A DNA stretch of 64,000 nt from NCBI RefSeq assembly GCF_900100275.1, contig NZ_FNET01000001.1, positions 868,001-932,000 of the forward strand, read 5' to 3'. Position numbers and translations under genes: made by a program. Positions 34,676 through 42,410 of the stretch are shown in pieces (positions within the stretch are counted from its first letter, which is position 1; every line of letters starts with the position of its first letter). The notes below the pieces were generated by a model. The model had not been told where the DNA came from. It did no database searches and saw only the letters and a list, made by a program, of their open reading frames with translations. Source of the DNA: Lentzea albidocapillata subsp. violacea. Its GTDB lineage: Bacteria; Actinomycetota; Actinomycetes; Mycobacteriales; Pseudonocardiaceae.

Positions 34676-35239
34676 CTAGGCCGGCCAGGCCCGCAGCACC
34701 GAGTCCAGCGCGTCCAGGGCTCTGAGCCACGACGCCTCGACCCCGCGCGGGTGGCTGTGGAACGCCCCGGAGCGTTCCAGCGACACGAACCCGTGCAACG
34801 TGCTGTGCAGCAGCCGCGCGGCATCGGTCAGCTCCGGCTCCCAGAGTTCATAGCCGCGCAGGACCGCGCGAGTCATCTCGGCGTGCTTCAGAGCGCTGTC
34901 GGCGGCCGTGTCGGGGTCGAGCGCGATCTGCATCGCCGAGTAGCGGCCGGGGCGCTCCTGGGCGTAGGTGCGGTAGGCGGCGGCGAACGCGACCAGGGCG
35001 TCCTTGCCCGAACGGCCCGCGATCGACTCCGCGACCCGGTCCGCGAACTCCGCGAGCGCCAGCACGGCCAACCGGACGCGCAGGTCCTGGGCGTTGCGGA
35101 TGTGCGAGTAGAGCGAGGCGTCCTTCACGCCGAAGTGCCGGGCCAGCGCGGACACCGTCACGTTCTCGAAGCCGACCTCGTCCGCCAAGTCCGCCGCCGC
35201 CTGCGTGAGGCGGTCGGCCGTGAGCCCCGCACGTGCCAT
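34676..35239 (-). CDS. TetR-family regulator (WHG domain)
   Basis: A 187-residue TetR protein: HTH VTVSALARHFGVKDASLYSH, then a C-terminal domain with LRGYELWEPELTDAARLLHS and FVSLERSGAF, which matches the TetR_C_33/WHG type. It is divergent from the FBP gene. Several overlapping CCTAGG-type palindromes fill the promoter region between the two. Confidence 0.93.
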   Translation of the reverse strand: MARAGLTADRLTQAAADLADEVGFENVTVSALARHFGVKDASLYSHIRNAQDLRVRLAVLALAEFADRVAESIAGRSGKDALVAFAAAYRTYAQERPGRYSAMQIALDPDTAADSALKHAEMTRAVLRGYELWEPELTDAARLLHSTLHGFVSLERSGAFHSHPRGVEASWLRALDALDSVLRAWPA

Positions 35240-35250
35240 CCGTCACCCTT

Positions 35251-35286
35251 CCTAGGGTCCTTAATTATTTGCCTAGGACCTATAGG
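35251..35286. promoter_or_regulatory. Clustered palindromes between TetR and FBP genes
   Basis: CCTAGG occurs at 35251-35256 and 35272-35277, and CCTATAGG at 35279-35286. GGTCCT (35256-35261) also pairs with AGGACC (35275-35280). The AT-rich stretch between them looks like the shared promoter. It is the probable TetR operator. Confidence 0.6.
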
Positions 35287-35306
35287 TAAGCCTAGCGTCC
35301 GTGGTC

Positions 35307-35798
35307 ATGAAGCCGCTGACCGAACACGACATCCGCGCGTCCTTCGTCAATTCCACCAAGGGCGAGGCGAAGCGCATGCACGTACCCAGGGATCTGGGCG
35401 AGCGGCCGTGGGACGACCTGGACTTCCTCGGCTGGACCGACCCGGCCGCGCCCGACCGCTCGTACCTGGTGATCGAGCTGGACGGGCGGCTCACCGGCAT
35501 CGCGTTGCGCAGGGCGGCGCAGGCCGGGCGGGCGCGCAAGACGATGTGCTCGTGGTGCCTGACCACGCATTCCGGGGACGGCGTGTCGCTGATGAGCGCG
35601 CGCAAGGCGGGCAAGTCGGGACAACTGGGCAACTCGGTCGGCGTCTACGTCTGCGCCGACCTGGCGTGCTCGCTGTACCTGCGCGGCAGGAAGAGCGCGG
35701 GACCGGGCTCGCGGTTCCACGAATCGATCACACTCGACGACCAGGTCGAACGGATGGTGTCCGGGATCAGCGCGTTCCTGGACCGGGTGAACTCGTAG
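35307..35798 (+). CDS. FBP-family EF-G-binding protein (FusB-related)
   Basis: A 163-residue protein with the FBP C-terminal treble-clef zinc finger: Cys ligands in KTMCSWCLTTHSGDG and YVCADLACSLYLRG. The family binds elongation factor G; FusB/FusC members release EF-G trapped by fusidic acid, but many actinomycete members have no tested role. The ATG at 35307 is preferred over a GTG six bases earlier. A divergent TetR suggests inducible expression. Confidence 0.88.
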   Translation: MKPLTEHDIRASFVNSTKGEAKRMHVPRDLGERPWDDLDFLGWTDPAAPDRSYLVIELDGRLTGIALRRAAQAGRARKTMCSWCLTTHSGDGVSLMSARKAGKSGQLGNSVGVYVCADLACSLYLRGRKSAGPGSRFHESITLDDQVERMVSGISAFLDRVNS

Positions 35799-35801
35799 GT
35801 C

Positions 35802-35984
35802 TCAGAGCTCGAGCACCAACTCCGCGGAGCACGCACGGGCACAAGGCCACGGCTCGCCGCACTCGGTGCAGCCGGTCGTGGCGGGCAGGTGCGTGTCGAG
35901 CACCTGCACCGCCCTGGTTCGGTAGCGCTCCAGGTCGGTCTCCCAGTTGTGGCGGGAGCCCGCGGTCGCACTCGTCATGGTCAT
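35802..35984 (-). CDS. Small Cys-rich protein
   Basis: A 60-residue protein starting MTMTSATAGSRHNWETDLER. The C-terminal half, TGCTECGEPWPCARACSAE, has four cysteines in a zinc-ribbon-like arrangement. The start could also be the second ATG at 35978. It ends three bases from the convergent FBP gene. Short proteins of this type occur in Pseudonocardiaceae, but I know no function. Confidence 0.6.
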   Translation of the reverse strand: MTMTSATAGSRHNWETDLERYRTRAVQVLDTHLPATTGCTECGEPWPCARACSAELVLEL

Positions 35985-36075
35985 CAGTCCTCGGGTTGAG
36001 CTTGGTGCACACAGCATGCACCTGTGACGGCGCTCACGGGCGACAATTTCGCGAATCCCGACCATCGGCGGGTCG

Positions 36076-36265
36076 TCACCCAGTGGGCCCGGCGAGCTCC
36101 TCGAGGTCAGCACGCAGGTGGCCCAGCGCGCTGCGGTAGAGCTGCGGGCCCACGGACACGCGGGCGACCCCGGCCGCACGAAGCGCCTCCAGCGACCCGC
36201 CCCGCAACGGCAGCCCGGCGTTCACCGGTGCGCCGACCTCCGTGACGACCGCGCGGAGCTCATCA
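36076..36265 (-). pseudogene. C-terminal fragment of an isocitrate lyase/PEP mutase-family gene
   Basis: Read on the minus strand the frame gives VVTEVGAPVNAGLPLRGGSL, then RAAGVARVSVGPQLYRSALG and a stop. This is the C-terminal end of the isocitrate lyase/phosphoenolpyruvate mutase family (EVGAPVNAL and GVARVSVGPALYRAA in intact members). Only about 62 of about 260 residues remain and there is no start. It is joined directly to the truncated SRPBCC gene, on the same strand, which marks a deletion junction near 36265. Confidence 0.7.
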
Positions 36266-36604
36266 GGTGAACCTCAGCTCCGCACCGCCCCCGGCGGGGA
36301 CGATGTCGAACACGATCTCGCTGCCGGTCCACTCGGCCGGGTCCGAGACAAAGGACAGCAGGCTGTCCGTGACCTGCCAGACCACGCGGCTGCCCGGCGT
36401 CAACTCGGTCACGCGCTGACGGCTGTAGTGCTGCGGGGGATGCCGGTAGGTGAACTCGGCGCCCACCTCGTCGGTACGTCCCTCGACCTCGCCCGTCCAC
36501 CAGGCATGAACGTCCAGGACGGCCGCGTAGACCTCCTCCGGCGACTGCTCGACCGTGTACGAGGTGGTGTAGCCGCGTTCGGTGCGCGGCGCCTGCGTCG
36601 TCAT
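36263..36604 (-). CDS. SRPBCC/AHSA1-domain protein, C-terminally truncated
   Basis: A 113-residue START-like protein: TTSYTVEQSPEEVYAAVLDV at the start and a beta-sheet region ending EIVFDIVPAGGGAELRFT. Intact family members are 140-150 residues and end in a long helix, which is missing here. The stop falls exactly at the junction with the PEP-mutase-like fragment. Its ATG overlaps the ArsR stop, so it is the third gene of that operon. It may be inactive. Confidence 0.75.
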   Translation of the reverse strand: MTTQAPRTERGYTTSYTVEQSPEEVYAAVLDVHAWWTGEVEGRTDEVGAEFTYRHPPQHYSRQRVTELTPGSRVVWQVTDSLLSFVSDPAEWTGSEIVFDIVPAGGGAELRFT

Positions 36605-36954
36605 CGCTGATCCGTTCCCGTCTCTCGATCCGCAGTGCCGCGCTGGATCCGCTCGGCGATCCGCTTGATCCGCTGCAGCCGGGCGTCCCAGGTGGTGCCG
36701 ACCGCGGTCAACTGGGCGACCGCGCGGGCGAGTTGCGCCTCGTCCACCTCGTAGCGGCGCTCGCGCCCGGCCGGCGTCACGTGCACCAGTCCGACGCGGT
36801 CGAGCACGCCGAGGTGCTTGGCGACCGCCTGCCGGGTGACCGGGAGCCGCTCGCTCAGCGTGGTCGCGGTGCCGCCCCCGTCGCTCAGCAGCAGATCGAG
36901 CATCCGGCGGCGGGTCGGATCACCGACCGCGGACCAGAGGTCGTCGTCGATCAC
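36601..36954 (-). CDS. ArsR-family regulator
   Basis: A 117-residue winged-helix repressor: LWSAVGDPTRRRMLDLLL at the start and VTRQAVAKHLGVLDRVGLVH as recognition helix. No clustered metal-binding cysteines are present, so this is the SRPBCC-linked branch rather than a metal sensor. The GTG overlaps the stop of the preceding SRPBCC gene (GTGA). The operators at 37429-37451 and 37476-37493 lie ahead of the operon. Confidence 0.92.
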   Translation of the reverse strand: MIDDDLWSAVGDPTRRRMLDLLLSDGGGTATTLSERLPVTRQAVAKHLGVLDRVGLVHVTPAGRERRYEVDEAQLARAVAQLTAVGTTWDARLQRIKRIAERIQRGTADRETGTDQR

Positions 36955-37415
36955 GGCCGCACGACCAGGCTGTTGGCGCGCGCGACGAGACGCGGCAGGA
37001 AGTGGTCCCAGCCCTGGACGTGATCGGCGTAGGCCTGCTCCAGCACGGCCGCCTCCCAGCCACGCTCGCGGAACCCGGTCTCCTTGAAGCGCAGCAGCGT
37101 CCCGTCGCCGGACGGCACGAGGTCGATCGTGACGAGCAGCGAGTTGCCCGGCGCCGCCGGCACGCCCCGGTCGTGCACCCAGCGGAACGCGAACCGGCGC
37201 GGCGGGTCGGCCTCGACGACGGTGAGGTGTTCGACCTTCGCGTCCGGCGAGGCCGGATCGCCGAAGGTGATCGTGCCGGTGGCGCCGGGCACGGGGTCGA
37301 GCTCGGCCTCGTCGGGCCACCACTCGCGCAGGTGCTCGGGAGAGCTGACCACCTCGTAGACCACCTCGGGGGTGGCGTCGATGCGCAGCTCGCGTTCGAT
37401 GCTTCCGTGCTCCAT
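36951..37415 (-). CDS. SRPBCC/AHSA1-domain protein
   Basis: A 154-residue START-fold protein of full length: RELRIDATPEVVYEVVSSPE, HLTVVEADPPRRFAFRWV, and a final helix YADHVQGWDHFLPRLVARAN. ATG 37415 has GGAGGA upstream. It is the first gene of the SRPBCC-ArsR-SRPBCC operon. Such pairs are common; the bound ligand is unknown. Confidence 0.92.
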   Translation of the reverse strand: MEHGSIERELRIDATPEVVYEVVSSPEHLREWWPDEAELDPVPGATGTITFGDPASPDAKVEHLTVVEADPPRRFAFRWVHDRGVPAAPGNSLLVTIDLVPSGDGTLLRFKETGFRERGWEAAVLEQAYADHVQGWDHFLPRLVARANSLVVRP

Positions 37416-37428
37416 GCGGTCCTCCTCA

Positions 37429-37451
37429 AAGTGCAACCATCGGTTGCACTT
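37429..37451. promoter_or_regulatory. ArsR operator, perfect 10-bp arms
   Basis: AAGTGCAACC and GGTTGCACTT flank the 3-base centre ATC, 14 bases upstream of the SRPBCC start. A second, imperfect copy (37476-37493) lies 25 bases further upstream. Together they form a strong candidate autoregulatory site. Confidence 0.75.
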
Positions 37452-37475
37452 CAAGTTAACCGGCTGACCCGGCTT

Positions 37476-37493
37476 GCGCAACCTTCAGTTGCA
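37476..37493. promoter_or_regulatory. Second, imperfect ArsR operator
   Basis: GCGCAACC then AGTTGCAC repeats the arms of the main operator with two changes. It overlaps the last codons and stop of the DUF397 gene (stop at 37485-37487), so this site is embedded in coding sequence. Confidence 0.6.
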
Positions 37494-37652
37494 CGAGCTG
37501 CCGAGGATCAGGCGAAGGAGCGGTGCCCACTGGTGGGCCGTGAGCGGGAGTTCGACGGAGGGAGCCTTGCTGTCGCGGATGCCGACACCACGGCCCACCT
37601 CGACGCAGTTGCCGTCGCTGCCGCTGTAACTACTCTTCCGCCACCTGCTCAT
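37485..37652 (-). CDS. DUF397 protein
   Basis: A 55-residue protein with the DUF397 pattern WRKSSYSGSDGNCVEV, then IRDSKAPS and LTAHQW. These small proteins partner with the XRE-DUF5753 regulator encoded directly upstream; family members act as antitoxin-like or anti-regulator partners in Streptomyces development (Scr1/Scr2, BldB-like). ATG 37652 lies inside the 3' end of the regulator gene, so the two are translationally coupled. Confidence 0.9.
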   Translation of the reverse strand: MSRWRKSSYSGSDGNCVEVGRGVGIRDSKAPSVELPLTAHQWAPLLRLILGSSCN

Positions 37653-38496
37653 GCTGGAACTCCTCACCGATGATGTCGGTGACCAGCTTCCTGGTTTGCG
37701 ACTCGTCCAACGCCGCCCGTCCGAGTGACGTCAACGCGGTGTCGTAGAGACCGACCGAAGGCTGATCTTCAAGAAAGACGTTAGCCCCCTCGCTCTCCAC
37801 ATAGACGATCGGCGGGATCTTCTTGAACTTCAACAGATCGAAGTCACCCGCGAGCCCGGCGTGCGGCCCGAACGCGGTGGGAATCACCCGAATCGTCAGG
37901 TACGGCCGCACCGAAAGTCGCAGCAGGTGGTGGTACTGCTCTGCCATGACCTCCGGGCTTCCGACCGGCAGTCGTAGCGCCTGCTCGTGCATGTAGATCG
38001 TGACGGTTCGATAGCCGTCGAGAACGGCGTTCTGACGCGAGATTCGATTGCTGATCACCGTGGGCCGCTCGTCGGCGGACAGCTTGGTCGAAGCGTGCAC
38101 CACGTAGGGGATGTAGTTGGGAGCCTGCAGCAGGCCGTGCACGACGTTCATGGACCATCCGGTGATGTCCGAGGCGATCTTCTCGTGTTCGCGCAGTGTG
38201 CGCGCTCGGTCCGTGACGCCGGACTTGGCGGGCTGCAACCAATCCCGCTGGTGCGTCTCGCGGTGCAGTGCCATCAGGTGGTCGAACTCGTCGGGCGGCG
38301 TGCGCAACAGCCCCAGCAGCTTGGCCAGGTCGACGTCGCTGACGCCTTCCTTGCCGTTGACCAGTTCCGAGACTTTGGCTTCCTGCCAGCCCAGCAACTC
38401 GGCGGCGGCGCGGTTCGTCAGGTCGGCCGCCCGCAGCAGCGCTCGTATGGCGTCGCCGAACTCGCGGCCGCGCACCGTTGATCTCCGCAAAGGCAT
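37630..38496 (-). CDS. XRE-family regulator with DUF5753 (Scr1-like)
   Basis: A 288-residue protein. The HTH at about 8-65 reads FGDAIRALLRAADLTNRAAAELLGWQEAKVSELVNG (quoted here only as landmarks FGDAIRALLRAA and GWQEAKVSELVNG). The DUF5753 domain fills the rest, with VHGLLQAPNYIPYVVHA and FDLLKFKKIPPIVYVE. With the overlapping DUF397 gene it forms the typical actinomycete pair, usually tied to development or secondary metabolism. Confidence 0.93.
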   Translation of the reverse strand: MPLRRSTVRGREFGDAIRALLRAADLTNRAAAELLGWQEAKVSELVNGKEGVSDVDLAKLLGLLRTPPDEFDHLMALHRETHQRDWLQPAKSGVTDRARTLREHEKIASDITGWSMNVVHGLLQAPNYIPYVVHASTKLSADERPTVISNRISRQNAVLDGYRTVTIYMHEQALRLPVGSPEVMAEQYHHLLRLSVRPYLTIRVIPTAFGPHAGLAGDFDLLKFKKIPPIVYVESEGANVFLEDQPSVGLYDTALTSLGRAALDESQTRKLVTDIIGEEFQHEQVAEE

Positions 38497-38608
38497 GCAG
38501 GGACGGTAGAGGTGGTGTTCCGTTTGGCTCCACCCATTCGCCGCAGGTCAACCTGAAAGCATGCTGTTTGGCGGTCTTCCAAACCCCGGGACGTGGTTGG
38601 GTGGGCGC

Positions 38609-39274
38609 ATGATCGACGTTCTCGGAGACGGGTCCACGCCGCGGCTCGTCGTGTTCGACCTCGACGGGACCCTGTACCCGAAGGAGGCGTACGCGGAGCA
38701 GGTGCTCTCGGTGATAGGCCGGATGTTCGTGGAGCTGCGGGGCGCCTCCGTGGCGCACGCGAACGCGAAGGTGGCCGAGCTGCGGGAGGCCATGCGGACG
38801 AACTGGGCCGGTACGTCGACGACGTCGTTCGTGCGGGCCAACGGGTTCGACGTCGCGCAGTGGCTGGAGTACCGCGAGACGCATCTGTCCATCGCGGACG
38901 GTCTGGCGCGCGACGAGGGCGTGGTCCGGGAGCTCGGCAGGCTGCGCGAGGTGGTGCCGATCGTGTTGCTCACCAACAACACGAGGGGCTCCATGACGGC
39001 GATCCTGGACAAGGTCGGCCTCGGGGTCGCGGACTTCACCGAGGTGTTCACCTCCGAGGACTCGCGTGACACGCCCAAGCCCGATCCGGGCGCGTTCCGG
39101 GTGGTGCTGCAGCGGTGCGGGGTGCCGGCGGCGGGGACGTGGAGCGTCGGGGACCGGGTGGACATCGACATCGAACCGCTGCGGCGGCTCGGAGGCTCCG
39201 GCATCGCCGTCGACGGGCCCGCTGATCTGGGCGCGGCCGTCGACCACCTCATCGGGCTGGTGCGTCGGGGGTGA
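38609..39274 (+). CDS. HAD-superfamily hydrolase
   Basis: A 221-residue HAD phosphatase: motif I LVVFDLDGTLYPKE (nucleophile Asp), motif II VLLTNNTRG, motif III Lys in DTPKPDPGAF and motif IV SVGDRVDIDIEP. The ATG at 38609 is preferred over 38561, since the extra 16 residues are not family-like. It overlaps the convergent pentapeptide gene by 26 bases. Confidence 0.9.
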   Translation: MIDVLGDGSTPRLVVFDLDGTLYPKEAYAEQVLSVIGRMFVELRGASVAHANAKVAELREAMRTNWAGTSTTSFVRANGFDVAQWLEYRETHLSIADGLARDEGVVRELGRLREVVPIVLLTNNTRGSMTAILDKVGLGVADFTEVFTSEDSRDTPKPDPGAFRVVLQRCGVPAAGTWSVGDRVDIDIEPLRRLGGSGIAVDGPADLGAAVDHLIGLVRRG

Positions 39275-40127
39275 TGGTGCCGTCCGGCTCGACACGGAAG
39301 CCGGGGAGGTCGAGCACGGCCTTGTGGTTCGTGAGCTTGGCGCCGAGGAACCAGCGCGTGTCGCGGGAGCGGACTCCGCCGAAGAGGACGTCGTCCTCGA
39401 AGGTCACGCCGGTGAACCGGCTCGTGCCGCGGAAGTCGGCGTCGACGAACCTGGCGACCCCGGCGAAGCGGGCGTCGGTGAAGCGGGCGGTGCCGATGAA
39501 GACGGCCTTCTCGCAGTTGAGGCCGCCGGTGAACACGCAGCCGCGGGCGTTGAAGTCGACCAGTACCGCGCGGCTGAGGTCCAGCGTGACGCCCCAGAAC
39601 TCCGGTTCGCGCAGGTGGGTGGTGAGGATCGTGCCCGCGGAACGGCGGACGTGCAGTTCCTGCTGTGTCTCGAGGTCCTCGTCGCCCTCGGCGAACGGCA
39701 TGCGCAGGTAGGCGCTGATCACGTCCGTCACGACCTGGCGCTGGTGCGGGTTCTCCTGGGCGAGACGTTCCAGCGCGTAGAGGCCGGCGATGCGGACCTG
39801 GGCCAGCGGTGAGCCCAGATGCTCGGTGCCCTTGACGTAGAGGTCGGTCAGGCGGCGTTCGTCGGCGTCGCGGGCGGTGACGACGGCGACGACCTCCTGG
39901 TGCCACTGCCGTCGCACCGCCAGGAACAGCACGATGCTGCCACCGCCGGCCAGTCCGACGGTGAACCCGGTCTTGATCGCCTCCAGCCGGCGTCCGGGGT
40001 CGCTGCCCGCCTCGAAGAGCAGCCAGGCCAGCACGGCCGAGGTCAGCACGACGACCACCGCCGCGCACACCACGATCACCCATCGGCGGAGCGGCCGTAA
40101 CGCCATCTGGTGCTGCCTGATGCTCAT
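39249..40127 (-). CDS. Membrane-anchored pentapeptide-repeat protein
   Basis: A 292-residue protein with two N-terminal membrane helices (WVIVVCAAVVVVLTSAVLAW and FTVGLAGGGSIVLFLAVRRQ). A linker holds QVRIAGLYALERLAQENP, typical of this family. The C-terminal pentapeptide region (ARFTDARFAGVARFVDADFR) uses A(R/D)F repeats. The cytoplasmic repeat domain may be a binding scaffold. Divergent from a TetR gene. Confidence 0.88.
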   Translation of the reverse strand: MSIRQHQMALRPLRRWVIVVCAAVVVVLTSAVLAWLLFEAGSDPGRRLEAIKTGFTVGLAGGGSIVLFLAVRRQWHQEVVAVVTARDADERRLTDLYVKGTEHLGSPLAQVRIAGLYALERLAQENPHQRQVVTDVISAYLRMPFAEGDEDLETQQELHVRRSAGTILTTHLREPEFWGVTLDLSRAVLVDFNARGCVFTGGLNCEKAVFIGTARFTDARFAGVARFVDADFRGTSRFTGVTFEDDVLFGGVRSRDTRWFLGAKLTNHKAVLDLPGFRVEPDGTITPDAPAR

Positions 40128-40173
40128 GGAACTTGATTTTGGCCCGCCGCTGGTTTGCTCAGTCGTGCTAATT

Positions 40174-40191
40174 TTTGCTCATGCGAGCAAA
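40174..40191. promoter_or_regulatory. Palindrome over the TetR start codon
   Basis: TTTGCTC-ATGC-GAGCAAA is a perfect inverted repeat whose centre is the ATG of the TetR gene (40181). A half-site TTTGCTC also lies at 40154-40160. Binding here would block translation initiation or early transcription of the gene, and perhaps the divergent pentapeptide gene. Confidence 0.65.
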
Positions 40192-40741
40192 GTCCGTGAC
40201 CGAGCAGGCCCGGCGGGCGCAGATCGTGGCGGCGGCGATCGCCACGATCGCGGAGCTGGACTACGCGGAGACGTCGTTCAAGGCCATCGCGGCGCGTGCC
40301 GGGCTGAGCAGCACGGGGCTGATCTCGTACCACTTCAGGAACAAGCAGGAGCTCGTCGACGTGGTGTTCGCGGACATCTTGGAGCGCTTCCAAGAGTTCG
40401 TGCACGCGCGGATGGGCCAGGGCGGCGCTCGCGAGGAGCTGCGGGCGTTCCTGGTCGCCAACATCGCGTTCCTGCGCGAGCACCGCGCGGACATGGTGGC
40501 GTTCCTGCGGATCAGGGCCCACGCGGCGGTGACGGACGGGGGCATCGCCGACTCCGATCACGTGGCGCTCGCCGGTCTGTTGAGACAGGGGCAGCAGGCC
40601 GGCGAGTTCCGCGTGTTCGACCCGGACGTGATGGCGGTGTTCATCCTCGCGATGCGCAACGGCGTCGTGCTGCGGTCCGGGTCACTCGATCTCGACGTCT
40701 GCGAACGGGAGTTGGTCGCGGCCGTCGATCTAGTGGTGTGA
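40181..40741 (+). CDS. TetR-family regulator
   Basis: A 186-residue TetR protein: HTH FKAIAARAGLSSTGLISYHF, then KQELVDVVFADILERF. ATG 40181 is taken as the start; a TTG six bases upstream is possible. It lies within a palindrome, so autoregulation is likely. Its targets may be the divergent pentapeptide protein or the downstream esterase. Confidence 0.93.
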   Translation: MRAKSVTEQARRAQIVAAAIATIAELDYAETSFKAIAARAGLSSTGLISYHFRNKQELVDVVFADILERFQEFVHARMGQGGAREELRAFLVANIAFLREHRADMVAFLRIRAHAAVTDGGIADSDHVALAGLLRQGQQAGEFRVFDPDVMAVFILAMRNGVVLRSGSLDLDVCERELVAAVDLVV

Positions 40742-40857
40742 CCCGGCCCGTTGGCGAGGTAATGCACGCTCAGCAGGGCACCACGATGCACCCGTCTGAC
40801 CGCGCATTCCCCGGCAACGTTCCGGGCCACACCACTAGCCACCGGAGGTTGATCATC

Positions 40858-42342
40858 GTGCGTCGGGGCACGTTGCTGGTCGCCGCAGTGCTGCTGGTCA
40901 GCGCATGCGGGAAGGGGGAAGCCATGCCGTCGGACGTGGTCACGACCGACACCGGGCAGGTCAAGGGGGAACAGCGCGACGGGCACCTGCGGTTCCAGGG
41001 CGTCCCGTACGCGGGCGCGCAGCGGTGGAAGCCACCGGTGCGCGCCGCGGCGTGGAGCGGAGTGCGGGAGGCCTTCGAGCCCGGCAGCCCGTGCCCGCAG
41101 GTCGGGTCCGGTTACTCGGAGACGAAGAGCACGAACGAGGACTGCCTGTTCGCCAACGTCACGACACCGTCGGTCACCGGCCGCAAGCCGGTGCTGGTGT
41201 GGGTGCACGGCGACGGCGCGATCGGGGCCGGGCACTACTTCGACGCGGAACGCCTTGCGCGGCAAGGGGATGTCGTCGTGGTGACGTTCAACTACCGGAT
41301 GGGGGTGTTCGGCGGGTTCGGGCTGCCCGGACTCGAGCACTCCGGTGAGTTCGGGCTGCTGGACCAACGCGCGGCGTTGGAGTGGGTCCAACGCAACATC
41401 TCCGCTTTCGGCGGAGATCCGGGCAACGTGACGTTGTTCGGGGTGTCGTTCGGCGCGACCGCTGTCGGCGCGCACCTGATCGGGCAGCGGCCGCTGTTCC
41501 ACAAGGCGATCATGCACAGCTCGTTCACGCTGGTCGACGTGCCTCGCGGTGCCTGGTTCCCGGATCTGGAGGCGTTGCCGTCGCTCGCGTGGCGGCCGGT
41601 GCCGGAGATCCAGGAGATCGGCTCGATGATCAGCACCGAACTGGGCTGCGCGGACGTCGAGTGCCTGCGAAAGCTGCCGGCGGAGAAGCTGCTGGGCTAC
41701 CCGCAGATCATGAACATCTTCCAGCCCGTCGGCTACGGCGGCTCGGTGCTGCCACGGCTGCCGGGCGACTCGCTGGAGGCGGGCGAGTTCGCGAACGTGC
41801 CCATGCTCGTGGGTGCGACCCGCGACGAGCACAACAGCTTCGTCGGGCTGTTCCGGCCGGACCCGATGTCCACTGAGGACTACTCACGGCTGGTGCGGGA
41901 GGCGTTCCCCGATCGCGCGGCCGAGATCGAACGCGAGTACCCGGCCGGCGCGTTCGCGTCGCCGAAGCAGGCGTGGGCGACGGTGCTGACGGATCGCGTG
42001 TGGGCGCGTGCGACGTTCCGGCAGAACACGCTGTACGCGAAGAAGGCGCCCGTCTACGCGTTCGAGTTCGCTGACCGCAACGCGGCCACGAATCCGGAGT
42101 TCCCCAAGGAACTGCACGGCGCGAACCACTCGTCGGACATCGACTACCTGTTCCCTGACGAGGACTTCACGAAGGACCGCGGCCTGTCCGACCACATGAT
42201 CAGGACGTGGACGGACTTCGCCCGCACCGGGACGCCAGGGTGGCCGCGGTTCTCGGAGGGGCAGTACGTGCAGTCACTGGCTCCGGGCGCGATCGGGCGT
42301 GTCGACTACGCCGCCGAGCACAGGCTGGCGTTCTGGCGCTAG
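40858..42342 (+). CDS. Carboxylesterase-family lipoprotein
   Basis: A 494-residue type B carboxylesterase/para-nitrobenzyl esterase-like protein. GTG 40858 (GGAGG ahead) starts a lipoprotein signal RRGTLLVAAVLLVSAC, so it is anchored outside. Family motifs are RFQGVPYA, NEDCLFANV, PVLVWVHGDG (oxyanion) and NYRMGVFGGF. The nucleophile elbow reads FGVSFGATAVG instead of the usual GESAG. Glu lies in TRDEHNSF and His in LHGANHSSDIDYLF. The altered elbow keeps the serine, so activity is plausible but specificity may differ. Confidence 0.88.
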   Translation: MRRGTLLVAAVLLVSACGKGEAMPSDVVTTDTGQVKGEQRDGHLRFQGVPYAGAQRWKPPVRAAAWSGVREAFEPGSPCPQVGSGYSETKSTNEDCLFANVTTPSVTGRKPVLVWVHGDGAIGAGHYFDAERLARQGDVVVVTFNYRMGVFGGFGLPGLEHSGEFGLLDQRAALEWVQRNISAFGGDPGNVTLFGVSFGATAVGAHLIGQRPLFHKAIMHSSFTLVDVPRGAWFPDLEALPSLAWRPVPEIQEIGSMISTELGCADVECLRKLPAEKLLGYPQIMNIFQPVGYGGSVLPRLPGDSLEAGEFANVPMLVGATRDEHNSFVGLFRPDPMSTEDYSRLVREAFPDRAAEIEREYPAGAFASPKQAWATVLTDRVWARATFRQNTLYAKKAPVYAFEFADRNAATNPEFPKELHGANHSSDIDYLFPDEDFTKDRGLSDHMIRTWTDFARTGTPGWPRFSEGQYVQSLAPGAIGRVDYAAEHRLAFWR

Positions 42343-42410
42343 CGATCCGGTTCGGGCGGCTTCTCCCCCGTCCGCACGAGCCCGGAGCCGAGGTGGCTAC
42401 CCTGGATCAC

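Noticed and set aside
37485..38496. XRE/DUF397 pair as a classical toxin-antitoxin module
   Set aside because: No toxin-like domain is visible; the pair matches regulatory couples of actinomycete development.
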